A stretch of DNA of 56,765 bases from Acidovorax facilis (lineage in GTDB: Bacteria; Pseudomonadota; Gammaproteobacteria; Burkholderiales; Burkholderiaceae_C), in the NCBI RefSeq assembly GCF_023913775.1, contig NZ_JAMXAX010000022.1:1-56765 (forward strand), given 5' to 3'. Positions within the stretch are counted from its first letter, which is position 1. Every line of letters starts with the position of its first letter. Below, piece after piece: positions 42,852-50,675 of the stretch. The translations under genes were made by a program, and so were the position numbers. The notes beneath the pieces are model-generated. The model saw only the letters and a list, made by a program, of their open reading frames with translations, was not told where the DNA came from and ran no database searches.

Positions 42852-42881
42852 TCGTTACTTTCACCTAAACAAGGAGCCTTC

Positions 42882-43514
42882 ATGCGCCCTGCCTTGCCTG
42901 TTCTTTTAGCGTTCTGCGCCGTTGCGCTGACGGGTTGTGCGACGGCACCCGCCCCTTGCTTGTCCTTTGGGGACCAGCACCGCATTTATCGAGCCGAGGC
43001 CTCGGGCGTGTACGACGCGTCGGCCCGAGCAGCAGTTCTCAAGAAGATCGGCTGCGAGATCCCGGATCCCCAAGCAAGGGTGTCGCGCCTGGAAGGAAGG
43101 CCTGAGCTGGTTGCAAGCGACTCCATCCCGCAAATCTACTCATGGTTTGGCAACTCCCAGGATGCGGCCGCGTGGGCGGCTGGCTACGCCGCGCGTCATC
43201 GAAGCGCGGAAGTCAGCCGCGCGCTTGCTCAGGCCTTCGAGCGCAACGAGCGCCCGACAGCCACCGCGCTCTACGCAATGGCCCTGAATCAAGGCAGCGT
43301 GGAATCTGCTCATGACCTAGCCTTCGCCTACCTTCACGGCTGGGACGGACAGGCCAAAAGCCCATGGGCGGCGTACTACTGGTACCACCACGGTGCGATG
43401 CGAGGCATTCCCGAGAGCCTCAAAGCATGTGTCGCGCTGGAGGAGACCTTGTACGCAGCAACACCCGCATACGTCACGCCTTGCAAGACCATCGCCGCAG
43501 GAGGCCTCAAGTGA
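42882..43514 (+). CDS. Sel1-like lipoprotein
   Basis: The start ATG at 42882 has AAGGAG upstream. 210 residues. Lipobox LTGCAT with C19. The C-terminal half is helical with a SEL1-like repeat (SVESAHDLAFAYLHGW … SPWAAYYWYHHGAMRGIPESL). The N-terminal part has cysteine pairs (CLSF; GCEIP). It is the first gene of the plus-strand operon with the PH protein, traD and the relaxase candidate. Function unknown; it may be a contact protein at the outer membrane. Confidence 0.75.
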   Translation: MRPALPVLLAFCAVALTGCATAPAPCLSFGDQHRIYRAEASGVYDASARAAVLKKIGCEIPDPQARVSRLEGRPELVASDSIPQIYSWFGNSQDAAAWAAGYAARHRSAEVSRALAQAFERNERPTATALYAMALNQGSVESAHDLAFAYLHGWDGQAKSPWAAYYWYHHGAMRGIPESLKACVALEETLYAATPAYVTPCKTIAAGGLK

Positions 43515-43978
43515 AGAAGCTTCCACTTCGCCTGCGTCCGGCCTGGCGCACCTACGTTCTGAACATCGGCTGCTCACTCGCCTTTCTGGCACTGGCCCTC
43601 TACGTGGGCCTTGACACGTGGTCATCGCCCGTGGTGCAAGAGACGGTCGTGTACTGGCTCAACGGCCTCGCTCTGCTGGCCGCGGGACCTGCCCTGTATT
43701 GGCGCTATTCCCACCTCTACGTCCTGGAGGATGGCCGTGTCACCTCGCGAAAGGGCATCTTCAGCGTGAGCACGACCACCGTGATGTTGCGGGACGTGCG
43801 GTCTGTGAACATGACTCAGTCGCTCATCGGCCGAATCTTCGATGTCGGCACCCTCACCTTCAACACCGCCGCGGCCGACGAACCCGACGTGCTGTTCGAT
43901 GACATCTACACGCCAAGAACGGTGATGCAGCTAGCCCAGCGTTGCATCGCCTCTCCCGGAAAAACGTCCACCGATTGA
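43511..43978 (+). CDS. Membrane PH-domain (bPH2-type) protein
   Basis: The start is GTG 43511, overlapping the lipoprotein stop (GTGA). 155 residues: two membrane helices (YVLNIGCSLAFLALALYVGL; VYWLNGLALLAAGPALYW), then a domain opening SHLYVLEDGRVTSRKGIFSVSTTTVMLRDVRSVNM and GTLTFNTA, the pattern of bacterial PH (YdbS-like) domains. Such proteins are inner-membrane scaffolds of unknown ligand. Its link to traD suggests a role at the coupling-protein/membrane interface (inference). Confidence 0.78.
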   Translation: MKKLPLRLRPAWRTYVLNIGCSLAFLALALYVGLDTWSSPVVQETVVYWLNGLALLAAGPALYWRYSHLYVLEDGRVTSRKGIFSVSTTTVMLRDVRSVNMTQSLIGRIFDVGTLTFNTAAADEPDVLFDDIYTPRTVMQLAQRCIASPGKTSTD

Positions 43979-43985
43979 GGAAGTC

Positions 43986-45872
43986 ATGTCGAAACCCAAG
44001 CGCACACTTCGCGAGCTTCTCCCTGTCATCGAGTTCGGCGGGCGAGAAGACCTGCTGACGGCAGGATCTATCGCTGCAGGACTGACCCTGGCCAATCCCG
44101 GAATCGCATCACTCGCCAGCAGCTTTGTGAGCAGCCTCTCAGCAAGTGCCCCGATTGCGTCGGCTATTTCCGCCGGTGTGATTGGAGCATCGGCAATGGG
44201 CCTCTCAGCGGCTGGGGCATGGCGGCTGGGGCGGACCATGCGCGAAGTCGCGCTGTCGCCAAGACGGGCGCACGAGTCCAAGGTGAATATCCTTTCGGAT
44301 GTAGATCTGCCCTCCCCCGCACGATGGAACGACTGGGACGGGATGATGCTTGGCTATGACGTCGTCACTGGCCGCCCTGTGACCGTGGACTGGGAGCACT
44401 GGATGCGACATGCGCTCATTGCAGGGCAATCAGGTGTCGGGAAGACCGTCCTTGCCGAGTGGGTCACACTCCAGCAGATAGCGCGTGGTGGCGGCGTTGT
44501 CTTCGTGGACGGAAAGATTGACTCGGACAATCTCCAGAAGATCTATGCGATGGCCTGCTGGGCCGGACGAGCGGCGGACCTACGCGTCATCCATGCTGGA
44601 GACCCGAACCTGTCCAACACTTACAACCCGGTCCTGTTTGGGGACCCGGACGAGATCGCCTCCCGCGTCCTGTCGCTCATCCCCGCGAGCGAGGGAAGCC
44701 CTGGCACCGACTACTATCGCCAGGCTGCGAATCAGGCCATCGCGACCCTCGTGAATGCTTTCAATGACATTCCGGCAAACCAGCACATCGCCGGCATGCG
44801 GGGAATCGGGTACAACTTTCTGGACCTTGCCATTGCATTGCAGTCGCCCGCGGCCATGATGCACCTCGAGCGCCAAGTGAACCTGGACTCCGAAGGCGGG
44901 CGGATGTTCAAGCTCTGGCTAGACCAGTTCAAGGTCGCCTCGCGAGAGGCTGGCGGCAATCCGACCCTCGACATGAAGAAGATGCGCGATCTATTCGGCG
45001 GGATTGGCGGTCGTCTATATGGCTTCGGGACTGGCAGCTTTGGGCAGTTCACGAACACCTATAGTCCGGAGTGCAACCTGTTCGAAGACATCATGGCGAA
45101 CAGGATCATCTACGTCGCCCTCCCCACGATGGGAAAGGCCGAAGCGGCGTCGAACTTCGGGAAGATGTTCACCGGGGACTATCGGACCGCCATCAGCTGG
45201 ATCCAGCAGCTTCCGAAGCATATGCGACCATGGCCCCCAACTCTTGGCCTCTTCGACGAGGCGGGGAGCTACGCCACGCAATCGTGGGCTCGGATGTTCG
45301 AGCAAGGTCGATCAGCGCACCAAGCCCTGGTCCCAGCCATTCAGACCATTGCGAACCTGGATTCCGTGAGCCCGGAGTTCCGCTCGATGGTCGTCGGGAA
45401 CACCTGGACAAAGATCTTCTTCAAGCTCGGTGAAGAGGAGACTGTCGCGGCTGGTTCGGCAATGTTCGGAGAGGAGGAAGCAATGGCCTACAGCGTGAGC
45501 AGCAGCCGGTCGTCGGCGACAGGCGCGAGCGAAGGTCAGCTTTCCACGGCGAATCGCACCCGCTCGGACGGCATGGGCATCACGAAGCGCTCCGAGCGTG
45601 TACCTCGGGTCCACCCGACGACCTTTCAGAAGTTGGGCAAGGGCGAGGCACTCGTCCTGTATGGCAACTCGCAGATCTACCACATCAAGATTCCCAAGTT
45701 CGACTTCACGGCAGACTTCTACAAATCCATCGGGCAGTACGCGGTGAATCGCCTCGCGACTCCTACGGTCAAGGGACTGGACTTCTACAAGAACCCACAG
45801 CGGTGGACCTCTTCCGAGAGCCAAGGGGGTACCTCCTCGCGTGGCGCCGGGCGCGGCCTTAGTCCTCTGTAA
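43986..45872 (+). CDS. traD: TraD, type IV coupling protein
   Basis: 628 residues. Two N-terminal membrane segments (~25-50, 55-80), Walker A 147-154 (GQSGVGKT), Walker B around GLFDEAGSY (near 425), and the FtsK/TraD-type features 'VFVDGKIDSDN' and 'ALPTMGKAEAASNFGKMF'. It resembles the SXT/IncC TraD. It docks the relaxosome to the channel and pumps DNA. The tail is Ser/Gly-rich and lacks the long acidic C-terminus of F TraD. Confidence 0.93.
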   Translation: MSKPKRTLRELLPVIEFGGREDLLTAGSIAAGLTLANPGIASLASSFVSSLSASAPIASAISAGVIGASAMGLSAAGAWRLGRTMREVALSPRRAHESKVNILSDVDLPSPARWNDWDGMMLGYDVVTGRPVTVDWEHWMRHALIAGQSGVGKTVLAEWVTLQQIARGGGVVFVDGKIDSDNLQKIYAMACWAGRAADLRVIHAGDPNLSNTYNPVLFGDPDEIASRVLSLIPASEGSPGTDYYRQAANQAIATLVNAFNDIPANQHIAGMRGIGYNFLDLAIALQSPAAMMHLERQVNLDSEGGRMFKLWLDQFKVASREAGGNPTLDMKKMRDLFGGIGGRLYGFGTGSFGQFTNTYSPECNLFEDIMANRIIYVALPTMGKAEAASNFGKMFTGDYRTAISWIQQLPKHMRPWPPTLGLFDEAGSYATQSWARMFEQGRSAHQALVPAIQTIANLDSVSPEFRSMVVGNTWTKIFFKLGEEETVAAGSAMFGEEEAMAYSVSSSRSSATGASEGQLSTANRTRSDGMGITKRSERVPRVHPTTFQKLGKGEALVLYGNSQIYHIKIPKFDFTADFYKSIGQYAVNRLATPTVKGLDFYKNPQRWTSSESQGGTSSRGAGRGLSPL

Positions 45873-45881
45873 GGAGCAAGA

Positions 45882-47939
45882 ATGCTGCGAGCCTTGGTCT
45901 CCGTTTTCATTGGCTGGAACATCATCGCGCTGTCTGCCGGCGCCCTCTTCTCTGATCAGCCACTGGACCTCATCTACTCCCTGGTGCTCTTCTTGATGGT
46001 GATGGCCGCGGCGGGCGCGTTCGCGGCCCTCTCGTTCACCGATTTCGACCTATTCGACTCCGAGTGGAAGGGGCTACTTGGAAGGGCAGCGGGCCAGACG
46101 CGCTTCGAAATCAAGAACTCGATGGGTGCCTTGCCGACAGTACGGTTCTACCTAGCGGCCACTCCGGGAACGCCGGCTCAAGAGCTGTGTGTCAAGCGCG
46201 CGCGGATCGGCGACATGACAATGTGGTGGGACCCGCAGCTGAGGGGATGGTGGAACCGATATAGGGCGTCGCACCCCGACCATGCTGCGGTCATGACGGC
46301 CTGTGCCGAGTTCCTCCAGGCAAATCGGTCCGTGCCAGCAACGTTCCATCCTCAAGGCCACGGGGGAGCCAGTCTTATCGACCACTCGCAGAACGTGGTT
46401 CTGATGATGCACCGTCATTGCGCGGAATGGAGATACACGGGGCACCACAACAAGGCAGGGGCAAAGATGTTCGAGCTTCTGGATCGGTCCAAGCCTTCTC
46501 ACGCGTTCGACGCTGACGACCCGCTGCCACCCCTCGCTGCATTCGCGCACGACATAGGTAAAGCGATCTGCTACCAAGAGGGAAAGGCTGGTGTCTGGAC
46601 CGAAGTGCATGCGGACCATGACACCATCGGCGCGCGAATTCTGAGGATGCTTCCAGAATGCGAGCGATTGGACACGGCGGAACTGATGCGGCTCCTCATC
46701 GCAGTGGGCTACTACCACAAGATCTCCCGCATTCCCGGGACGCCGAGGATCGACGATCGAGCCCGAAGCCTCACTGAACTCCTCTATCGCGTCGACAACC
46801 TCACCGGGATTGAGGAGGCAAAGGGCCGTCTCATTGGCACAAGTGAGGACGCACAAGGACCGGTTGACAATGCCGAGCCTGCCCTTTTGGGGAACGCACA
46901 GCCTGCGATTCCTGTTCCCTTTCAGAAGCCCATGGATGAAGCCGACGTCGCACAAAGTACCGTGCACGCTTGGGATCAGTCCACCGGTGTACAAGGCATT
47001 GCCGCGCCCGCCTCGATGCAGGATTTCGACACGGCCGCCATGGTGGAGCCTGACCGTGCGGAGTTGTGGGGCGAGCTCGCCGGCCGGGAAGTGGAGCCAG
47101 AAGTCTCCTATCGAGCCGGGCCACAACGACAAGCAGGACCGCCACCGCAACACGCCGAGTCGATCTCCAACACGTTGAGCTCCTGGGAGGCTCCAAGCAT
47201 GGACCATGGGCTTCGGTTTGAAGCTCTGCTCGCTCTTCTGCAGGGGGCGCAACATGGAAGCGGCAATCCCAGGGGACGAGGTCTGGCGTATCGGTTCGGA
47301 GACTGGGCCTACCTGATGATGGACGAAATCATCGCGGGCCTTCAGGCGAACGGCTACCCTGTGCCCGAAGAACTGCTCCACAGCGCGGACTGTGCCTCGA
47401 TCTTCGAGCAGAGCATTTGCCGCGTCCTGGAAGACAAACAGGCACTGTTCCGCCTGCACGCGGGGAAATACTATCCGCCATCTGCGTCCATCTTCCTCGT
47501 GAAGAAGGAGCCCTCTGCGAGTGTTGCACGGCGGGCGATCATCGCCCTGGCCACGAGCATCGACGTGGAACACTCCGAAGAGGCCAAGCACCCATCGTTT
47601 ATCGCGGAGCCAGTGTTCCCGTCCCAAGGTGAATCACACGATCAGCTTGTGCAGAGGGCACTCGTGAAGAGGCAGGCGACCGTCGGGAAGAGTCCCTCAA
47701 AGAAGAAGGATCTGGGCGGCCCACTAGGCGATCCGCTAGTGTTTGACGCATCGCTGCTATTCGCCTGGCAGACGTCGAACCCGGGCTCGAATCCGATGGT
47801 TCGGACAGACATGGGCTCGTTGTTCCTTGTCGAGGCGGTGGAGGCAATGAACATGTTGCCGCCCCAAAGGTCGAGCGTTGCTGAGCATGAAGGACGCAGC
47901 TACTACCTGGTACCAAAATCCCCCAGCCGACGCCGATAA
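45882..47939 (+). CDS. traI: HD-domain protein, candidate MOB_H-type relaxase with N-terminal membrane helices
   Basis: 685 residues. Two membrane helices lie at 4-23 and 30-50. The HD region covers 155-250: HPQGHGGASLIDHSQNV (H156, H160, H168), then FAHDIGKAI (H223, D224) and VHADHDTIGARIL (H243, D245, H246?). This is the TraI_2/MOB_H layout (a His-rich 'GGLLDH' motif followed by 'HDIGK'). A C-terminal domain (~440-660) ends in DNA-binding-like basic residues. MOB_H relaxases nick oriT. An N-terminal membrane anchor is not usual for them. It follows traD by nine bases and precedes a terminator, fitting traD-traI pairs. It could instead be an HD protein with another role; no oriT was found. 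Confidence 0.7.
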   Translation: MLRALVSVFIGWNIIALSAGALFSDQPLDLIYSLVLFLMVMAAAGAFAALSFTDFDLFDSEWKGLLGRAAGQTRFEIKNSMGALPTVRFYLAATPGTPAQELCVKRARIGDMTMWWDPQLRGWWNRYRASHPDHAAVMTACAEFLQANRSVPATFHPQGHGGASLIDHSQNVVLMMHRHCAEWRYTGHHNKAGAKMFELLDRSKPSHAFDADDPLPPLAAFAHDIGKAICYQEGKAGVWTEVHADHDTIGARILRMLPECERLDTAELMRLLIAVGYYHKISRIPGTPRIDDRARSLTELLYRVDNLTGIEEAKGRLIGTSEDAQGPVDNAEPALLGNAQPAIPVPFQKPMDEADVAQSTVHAWDQSTGVQGIAAPASMQDFDTAAMVEPDRAELWGELAGREVEPEVSYRAGPQRQAGPPPQHAESISNTLSSWEAPSMDHGLRFEALLALLQGAQHGSGNPRGRGLAYRFGDWAYLMMDEIIAGLQANGYPVPEELLHSADCASIFEQSICRVLEDKQALFRLHAGKYYPPSASIFLVKKEPSASVARRAIIALATSIDVEHSEEAKHPSFIAEPVFPSQGESHDQLVQRALVKRQATVGKSPSKKKDLGGPLGDPLVFDASLLFAWQTSNPGSNPMVRTDMGSLFLVEAVEAMNMLPPQRSSVAEHEGRSYYLVPKSPSRRR

Positions 47940-47964
47940 GGTGCAAGCTGGGATCCGAGAATGA

Positions 47965-47993
47965 AAAAAGCCACCCGAAGGTGGCTTTTTGTA
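47965..47993. terminator. Bidirectional terminator between traI and the exonuclease gene
   Basis: AAAAAGCCACC-CGAA-GGTGGCTTTTT: an 11-bp stem with an A-run and a T-run, so it serves the convergent genes on both strands. Confidence 0.92.
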
Positions 47994-48011
47994 TTGCGCG
48001 ATCAGAACTTG

Positions 48012-49205
48012 TCACGCAGGGAGCGCTTCCAGCGTGCTCGATTCGGACTCTTCGTCCGTGGTGTGACGGGCGATGATCGACTTGTCGATACCTCGCTCTG
48101 TCCACCACCGCTTGTAGGCAGGGGTACCCCGCCGCGTCACCACCGAGAAGTAGGGCCCTACCAGTTGGTCCAGGCCCAGGCTGGACATGAGCACCTTGGC
48201 CTCTTCCTGCACCGGTTTGAGCTGCGTTTCCGCCTCCGCCAGCCGCTTCACCTGGCCATGGTACATACCAATCGCGTCCTTCAGAGGCACATCCAAAAGC
48301 TTGGCACGTGAACAGTTAAAGGCGAGTACCGGCTTGCTCCGGTATCTGTCGATCTCGTCCTCTGTGGCGCCCACTTCCTCGATGATCGCGCGCCAGTCCG
48401 TCTTTGGCTTTGGCGTAACCTGCTTCAGCTGGAAGCCGTCTACGCGTTGCCCCTCCGACATGGCTTGGACTAGAGTTTGCTTCGAACCAAGGACCAACTC
48501 TTCTGCGGCAAGCCTCTCTCGGATGAGAGGTTCGATCTTCTCGATGAACTCCATGAACCGGGGGCCTCCCGCCGGCGCCACGTTCTTGCGCAACGAGTCG
48601 ATGAATCGCTCCTCGGCCGCAAGCAACTTTCGCGCAAGGAACTGGAGCTGCCCAGAGTTGTAGGTCACCGTGGCGATGTCCTCGAGCTCGGGATGACCAG
48701 CGCAGAAATAGCCCACGAGATCGGGCCTCCAGGTGTCAGGGTGGCCGTGGTAGACCAGGAACTGATGTGCCAGCTGCGGTGTGTAGTACTCCGGGATTTC
48801 CTGAAGCAATGCGCGCTGGTAGCACTTCTCGCTGCCCTTGATCTCGGTGATTCGGTCGTCGAAGGAAACACCATCGAACGACGAACGGATCCGCCGGTTG
48901 AACTCGCACTCTCCGAACGATGGCATCAGCGGAATGCCTGTCCGCCGTTCGAAGCGTTCACGGATTATTGGCTCAAGCTCAGTGCCCCGCCGCATTGCCT
49001 CATTGGTCTGCACCTTGAAGCAGTCATAGCCGCGCTTTTCGAAGAACAGCGCGTTGATGTGTCGGACCCACGAAGGGGGTTCGACCAGGCCTTCGGCGGC
49101 TGCGATGATGATTGCATCAGAGCCGCCTATCCCACGCTGGCGCCACTTGTGCCATTCGGCGGTGTCAGGTGTGCCGGACTGCGCCTTGAAGTTTACGTAG
49201 ATCAT
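48012..49205 (-). CDS. YqaJ-family (lambda-type) recombination exonuclease
   Basis: 397 residues. Exonuclease core: WRQRGIGGSDA (21-31), GTELEP (E78), SSFDGVSFDDRITEIKG with D111 and E121/K123, and QLAHQFLVYHG. YqaJ/lambda exonucleases degrade one strand of duplex DNA to feed an annealing protein; the partner is likely the DUF1071 protein at 5244. The C-terminal ~180 residues contain a predicted coiled region and resemble a linker/binding domain. The ATG is preceded by AGGAG, which lies inside a hairpin (49207-49251). Confidence 0.9.
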   Translation of the reverse strand: MIYVNFKAQSGTPDTAEWHKWRQRGIGGSDAIIIAAAEGLVEPPSWVRHINALFFEKRGYDCFKVQTNEAMRRGTELEPIIRERFERRTGIPLMPSFGECEFNRRIRSSFDGVSFDDRITEIKGSEKCYQRALLQEIPEYYTPQLAHQFLVYHGHPDTWRPDLVGYFCAGHPELEDIATVTYNSGQLQFLARKLLAAEERFIDSLRKNVAPAGGPRFMEFIEKIEPLIRERLAAEELVLGSKQTLVQAMSEGQRVDGFQLKQVTPKPKTDWRAIIEEVGATEDEIDRYRSKPVLAFNCSRAKLLDVPLKDAIGMYHGQVKRLAEAETQLKPVQEEAKVLMSSLGLDQLVGPYFSVVTRRGTPAYKRWWTERGIDKSIIARHTTDEESESSTLEALPA

Positions 49206-49206
49206 G

Positions 49207-49251
49207 AATTCTCCTGTTTATGAACCCGGCCTCGCCGGTACAGGGAGAATT
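49207..49251 (-). promoter_or_regulatory. Long hairpin sequestering the exonuclease ribosome-binding site
   Basis: On the minus strand AAUUCUCCCUGU (49251-49240) pairs, with one bulge, with ACAGGAGAAUU (49217-49207). A second stem ACCGGC/GCCGGU sits inside. The AGGAG ribosome-binding site of the YqaJ gene is in the 3' arm, one base from the AUG. The fold would block initiation unless opened by a protein, a small RNA or upstream translation. Confidence 0.65.
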
Positions 49252-49276
49252 GACGACCCGCGGCTAGTAACCGCCC

Positions 49277-49933
49277 CTACGGATGCCGCGTTGCCGCATC
49301 GATTGCCGCGACTCGTTGCATGACCTCATCAGGAATGCGCTGAACACACGCATGCTCGTAGGAGATGTAGGTGGCCTTCTTGACCCCGAGCGCGGCGGCC
49401 ATCTCGGCCTGTGTCAAGCCATGGCGCTTGCGGACGGCCTTGAAGACCTCCGCCTGGTCCTTGCTGCCGCTCCCATACTGATTGCGCACCCGGCCTGCGG
49501 CCGCGCGCGCGACGTCTTCTTGGGCGAGCGTCTCGAAGTCCAGGTCCCCGCCAGCTGCCGCCCGCACGCTATCGCAAAGTGTCGCGAACGCCCTACTTGA
49601 GTCCAGGTGCTGTTCCACCTCCACTGCCACGTCATCCCGCGCAGGCAAGGCGTCCAGGACGTGTGCGTGATCACCTTCGGGATCGTCTCGGACGACCGGG
49701 CGGTGTTCATCGTACTTTCGACGGAGTGCGCCAGCAATGAGAAATGCGCAGCGATATGCAAGGCCGGCAAGGGGGCGATCGTCGATTTCGTGCTTGCTCA
49801 GCTCGATCCAGGTGTCTTGCTCGACGTCGTCTACATGGTGCATCGCGCCGCGCTTGTAGCAAGCCAGCTGTACAGATCGGCGCACGGCAGCCCGTATAGC
49901 CGGGTCGCGGCTCAGGTGAAAAGCGTTGGCCAT
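49277..49933 (-). CDS. Hybrid regulator: sigma-region-2-like N-terminus and XRE-type HTH
   Basis: The start was set at ATG 49933 (MANAFHLSRDPAIRAAVRR). 218 residues. Residues ~20-75 (VQLACYKRGAMHHVDDVEQDTWIELSK … LAYRCAFLIAGALRRKYDEH) resemble sigma-70 region 2 as in ECF factors (DDVxQDxWxxL … A…A…RRKYD). The C-terminal part is a Cro/C1 HTH at ~178-202 (RHGLTQAEMAAALGVKKATYISYE). The architecture suggests a transcription factor with a sigma-like module, perhaps an activator of transfer genes (inference). It overlaps the gene upstream by 22 bases. Confidence 0.65.
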   Translation of the reverse strand: MANAFHLSRDPAIRAAVRRSVQLACYKRGAMHHVDDVEQDTWIELSKHEIDDRPLAGLAYRCAFLIAGALRRKYDEHRPVVRDDPEGDHAHVLDALPARDDVAVEVEQHLDSSRAFATLCDSVRAAAGGDLDFETLAQEDVARAAAGRVRNQYGSGSKDQAEVFKAVRKRHGLTQAEMAAALGVKKATYISYEHACVQRIPDEVMQRVAAIDAATRHP

Positions 49934-50667
49934 GTGAACACACGTCGCTTGGCGATAGAGAGCTGTGTAGGGTTGGCGCCGATGAGAAAGCAGCGCATGG
50001 CATCGCCTGTCCCCGTGACGCCCACAACACCCCGCGCAATCATCTCGTCGAGAAGCTGCGGAGCCTGCCCATGGCTTCGGCACGCTTCGACCGCTTCGGC
50101 AAACGGCATCCCGGGGTATTGCCAGAGATCCGCGGCGACCTGCTCCGCTTTCCGGTACTGAGGGAACGCATGAAACACCATGTCGCCGATTTCCGCAGGG
50201 ATTCGATCCGAGAGCAAAGGGAGGCTTCGGTGAAGCGGCGCGTCTCGCAGCCAGAGTTCATACATAGTGCGCAGCTGGACGACCTCAGGCCTGCAGCTCA
50301 ATGCTTCGCAGGAGAGGTGGAAAGACACCCCCTTCGCGTCTTTTGCCCCGTTGACAAACAGCCATTGCACCGCCCTCCAGCGGGATTCTTGGCTGGAACC
50401 TTTGGAGGTGAGCACCTTAATGTGCCTTTTGAGCCTCATGACGATCCAACGCGTCTCGGGCTCGTAGTCCTCGTCTGTTACCTCTGGGGTCTGGCGGTCA
50501 TCTTCAGCAGCGTCAGCAACCCGGTCGAACAATTCGGCCATCTCGCTGTCAGCTGGCGTGAGCGTGTTCTCGAACGCGAACGGATCGAAATCTTCAGGCA
50601 CCGCCTCGTCATCGAACTCCGACAGTTCGTCGAGATCTCCGGGCCCTCCAGACGTGGACAAATCCAT
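49912..50667 (-). CDS. Acidic hypothetical protein (251 aa)
   Basis: The first ~70 residues are strongly acidic and probably disordered (SEFDDEAVPEDFDPFAFENTL). A folded part follows (TRWIVMRLKRHIKVLTSKG … RWRAVQWLFVNGAKDAKG … LPLLSDRIPAEIGDMVFHAF). A helical region near LWLRDAPLHRSLPLL suggests a HTH/TetR-like repeat, but I recognise no family. It sits between an unknown gene and the hybrid regulator on one strand, with an overlap to the latter, so the three may be co-regulated. The start ATG 50667 lies eight bases after the stop of the upstream gene. Confidence 0.65.
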   Translation of the reverse strand: MDLSTSGGPGDLDELSEFDDEAVPEDFDPFAFENTLTPADSEMAELFDRVADAAEDDRQTPEVTDEDYEPETRWIVMRLKRHIKVLTSKGSSQESRWRAVQWLFVNGAKDAKGVSFHLSCEALSCRPEVVQLRTMYELWLRDAPLHRSLPLLSDRIPAEIGDMVFHAFPQYRKAEQVAADLWQYPGMPFAEAVEACRSHGQAPQLLDEMIARGVVGVTGTGDAMRCFLIGANPTQLSIAKRRVFTWPTLFT

Positions 50668-50675
50668 GTAAAACC

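Noticed and set aside
42207..42881. Plus-strand frame upstream of the lipoprotein at 42882
   Set aside because: It is antisense to the first tra-operon gene and includes the promoter region; the gene starts at 42882 with its own ribosome-binding site and lipoprotein signal.
42729..42881. Possible oriT in the spacer between the two divergent transfer operons
   Set aside because: The spacer has AT-rich motifs but no long inverted repeat or nic-like sequence that I can match to MOB_H origins.
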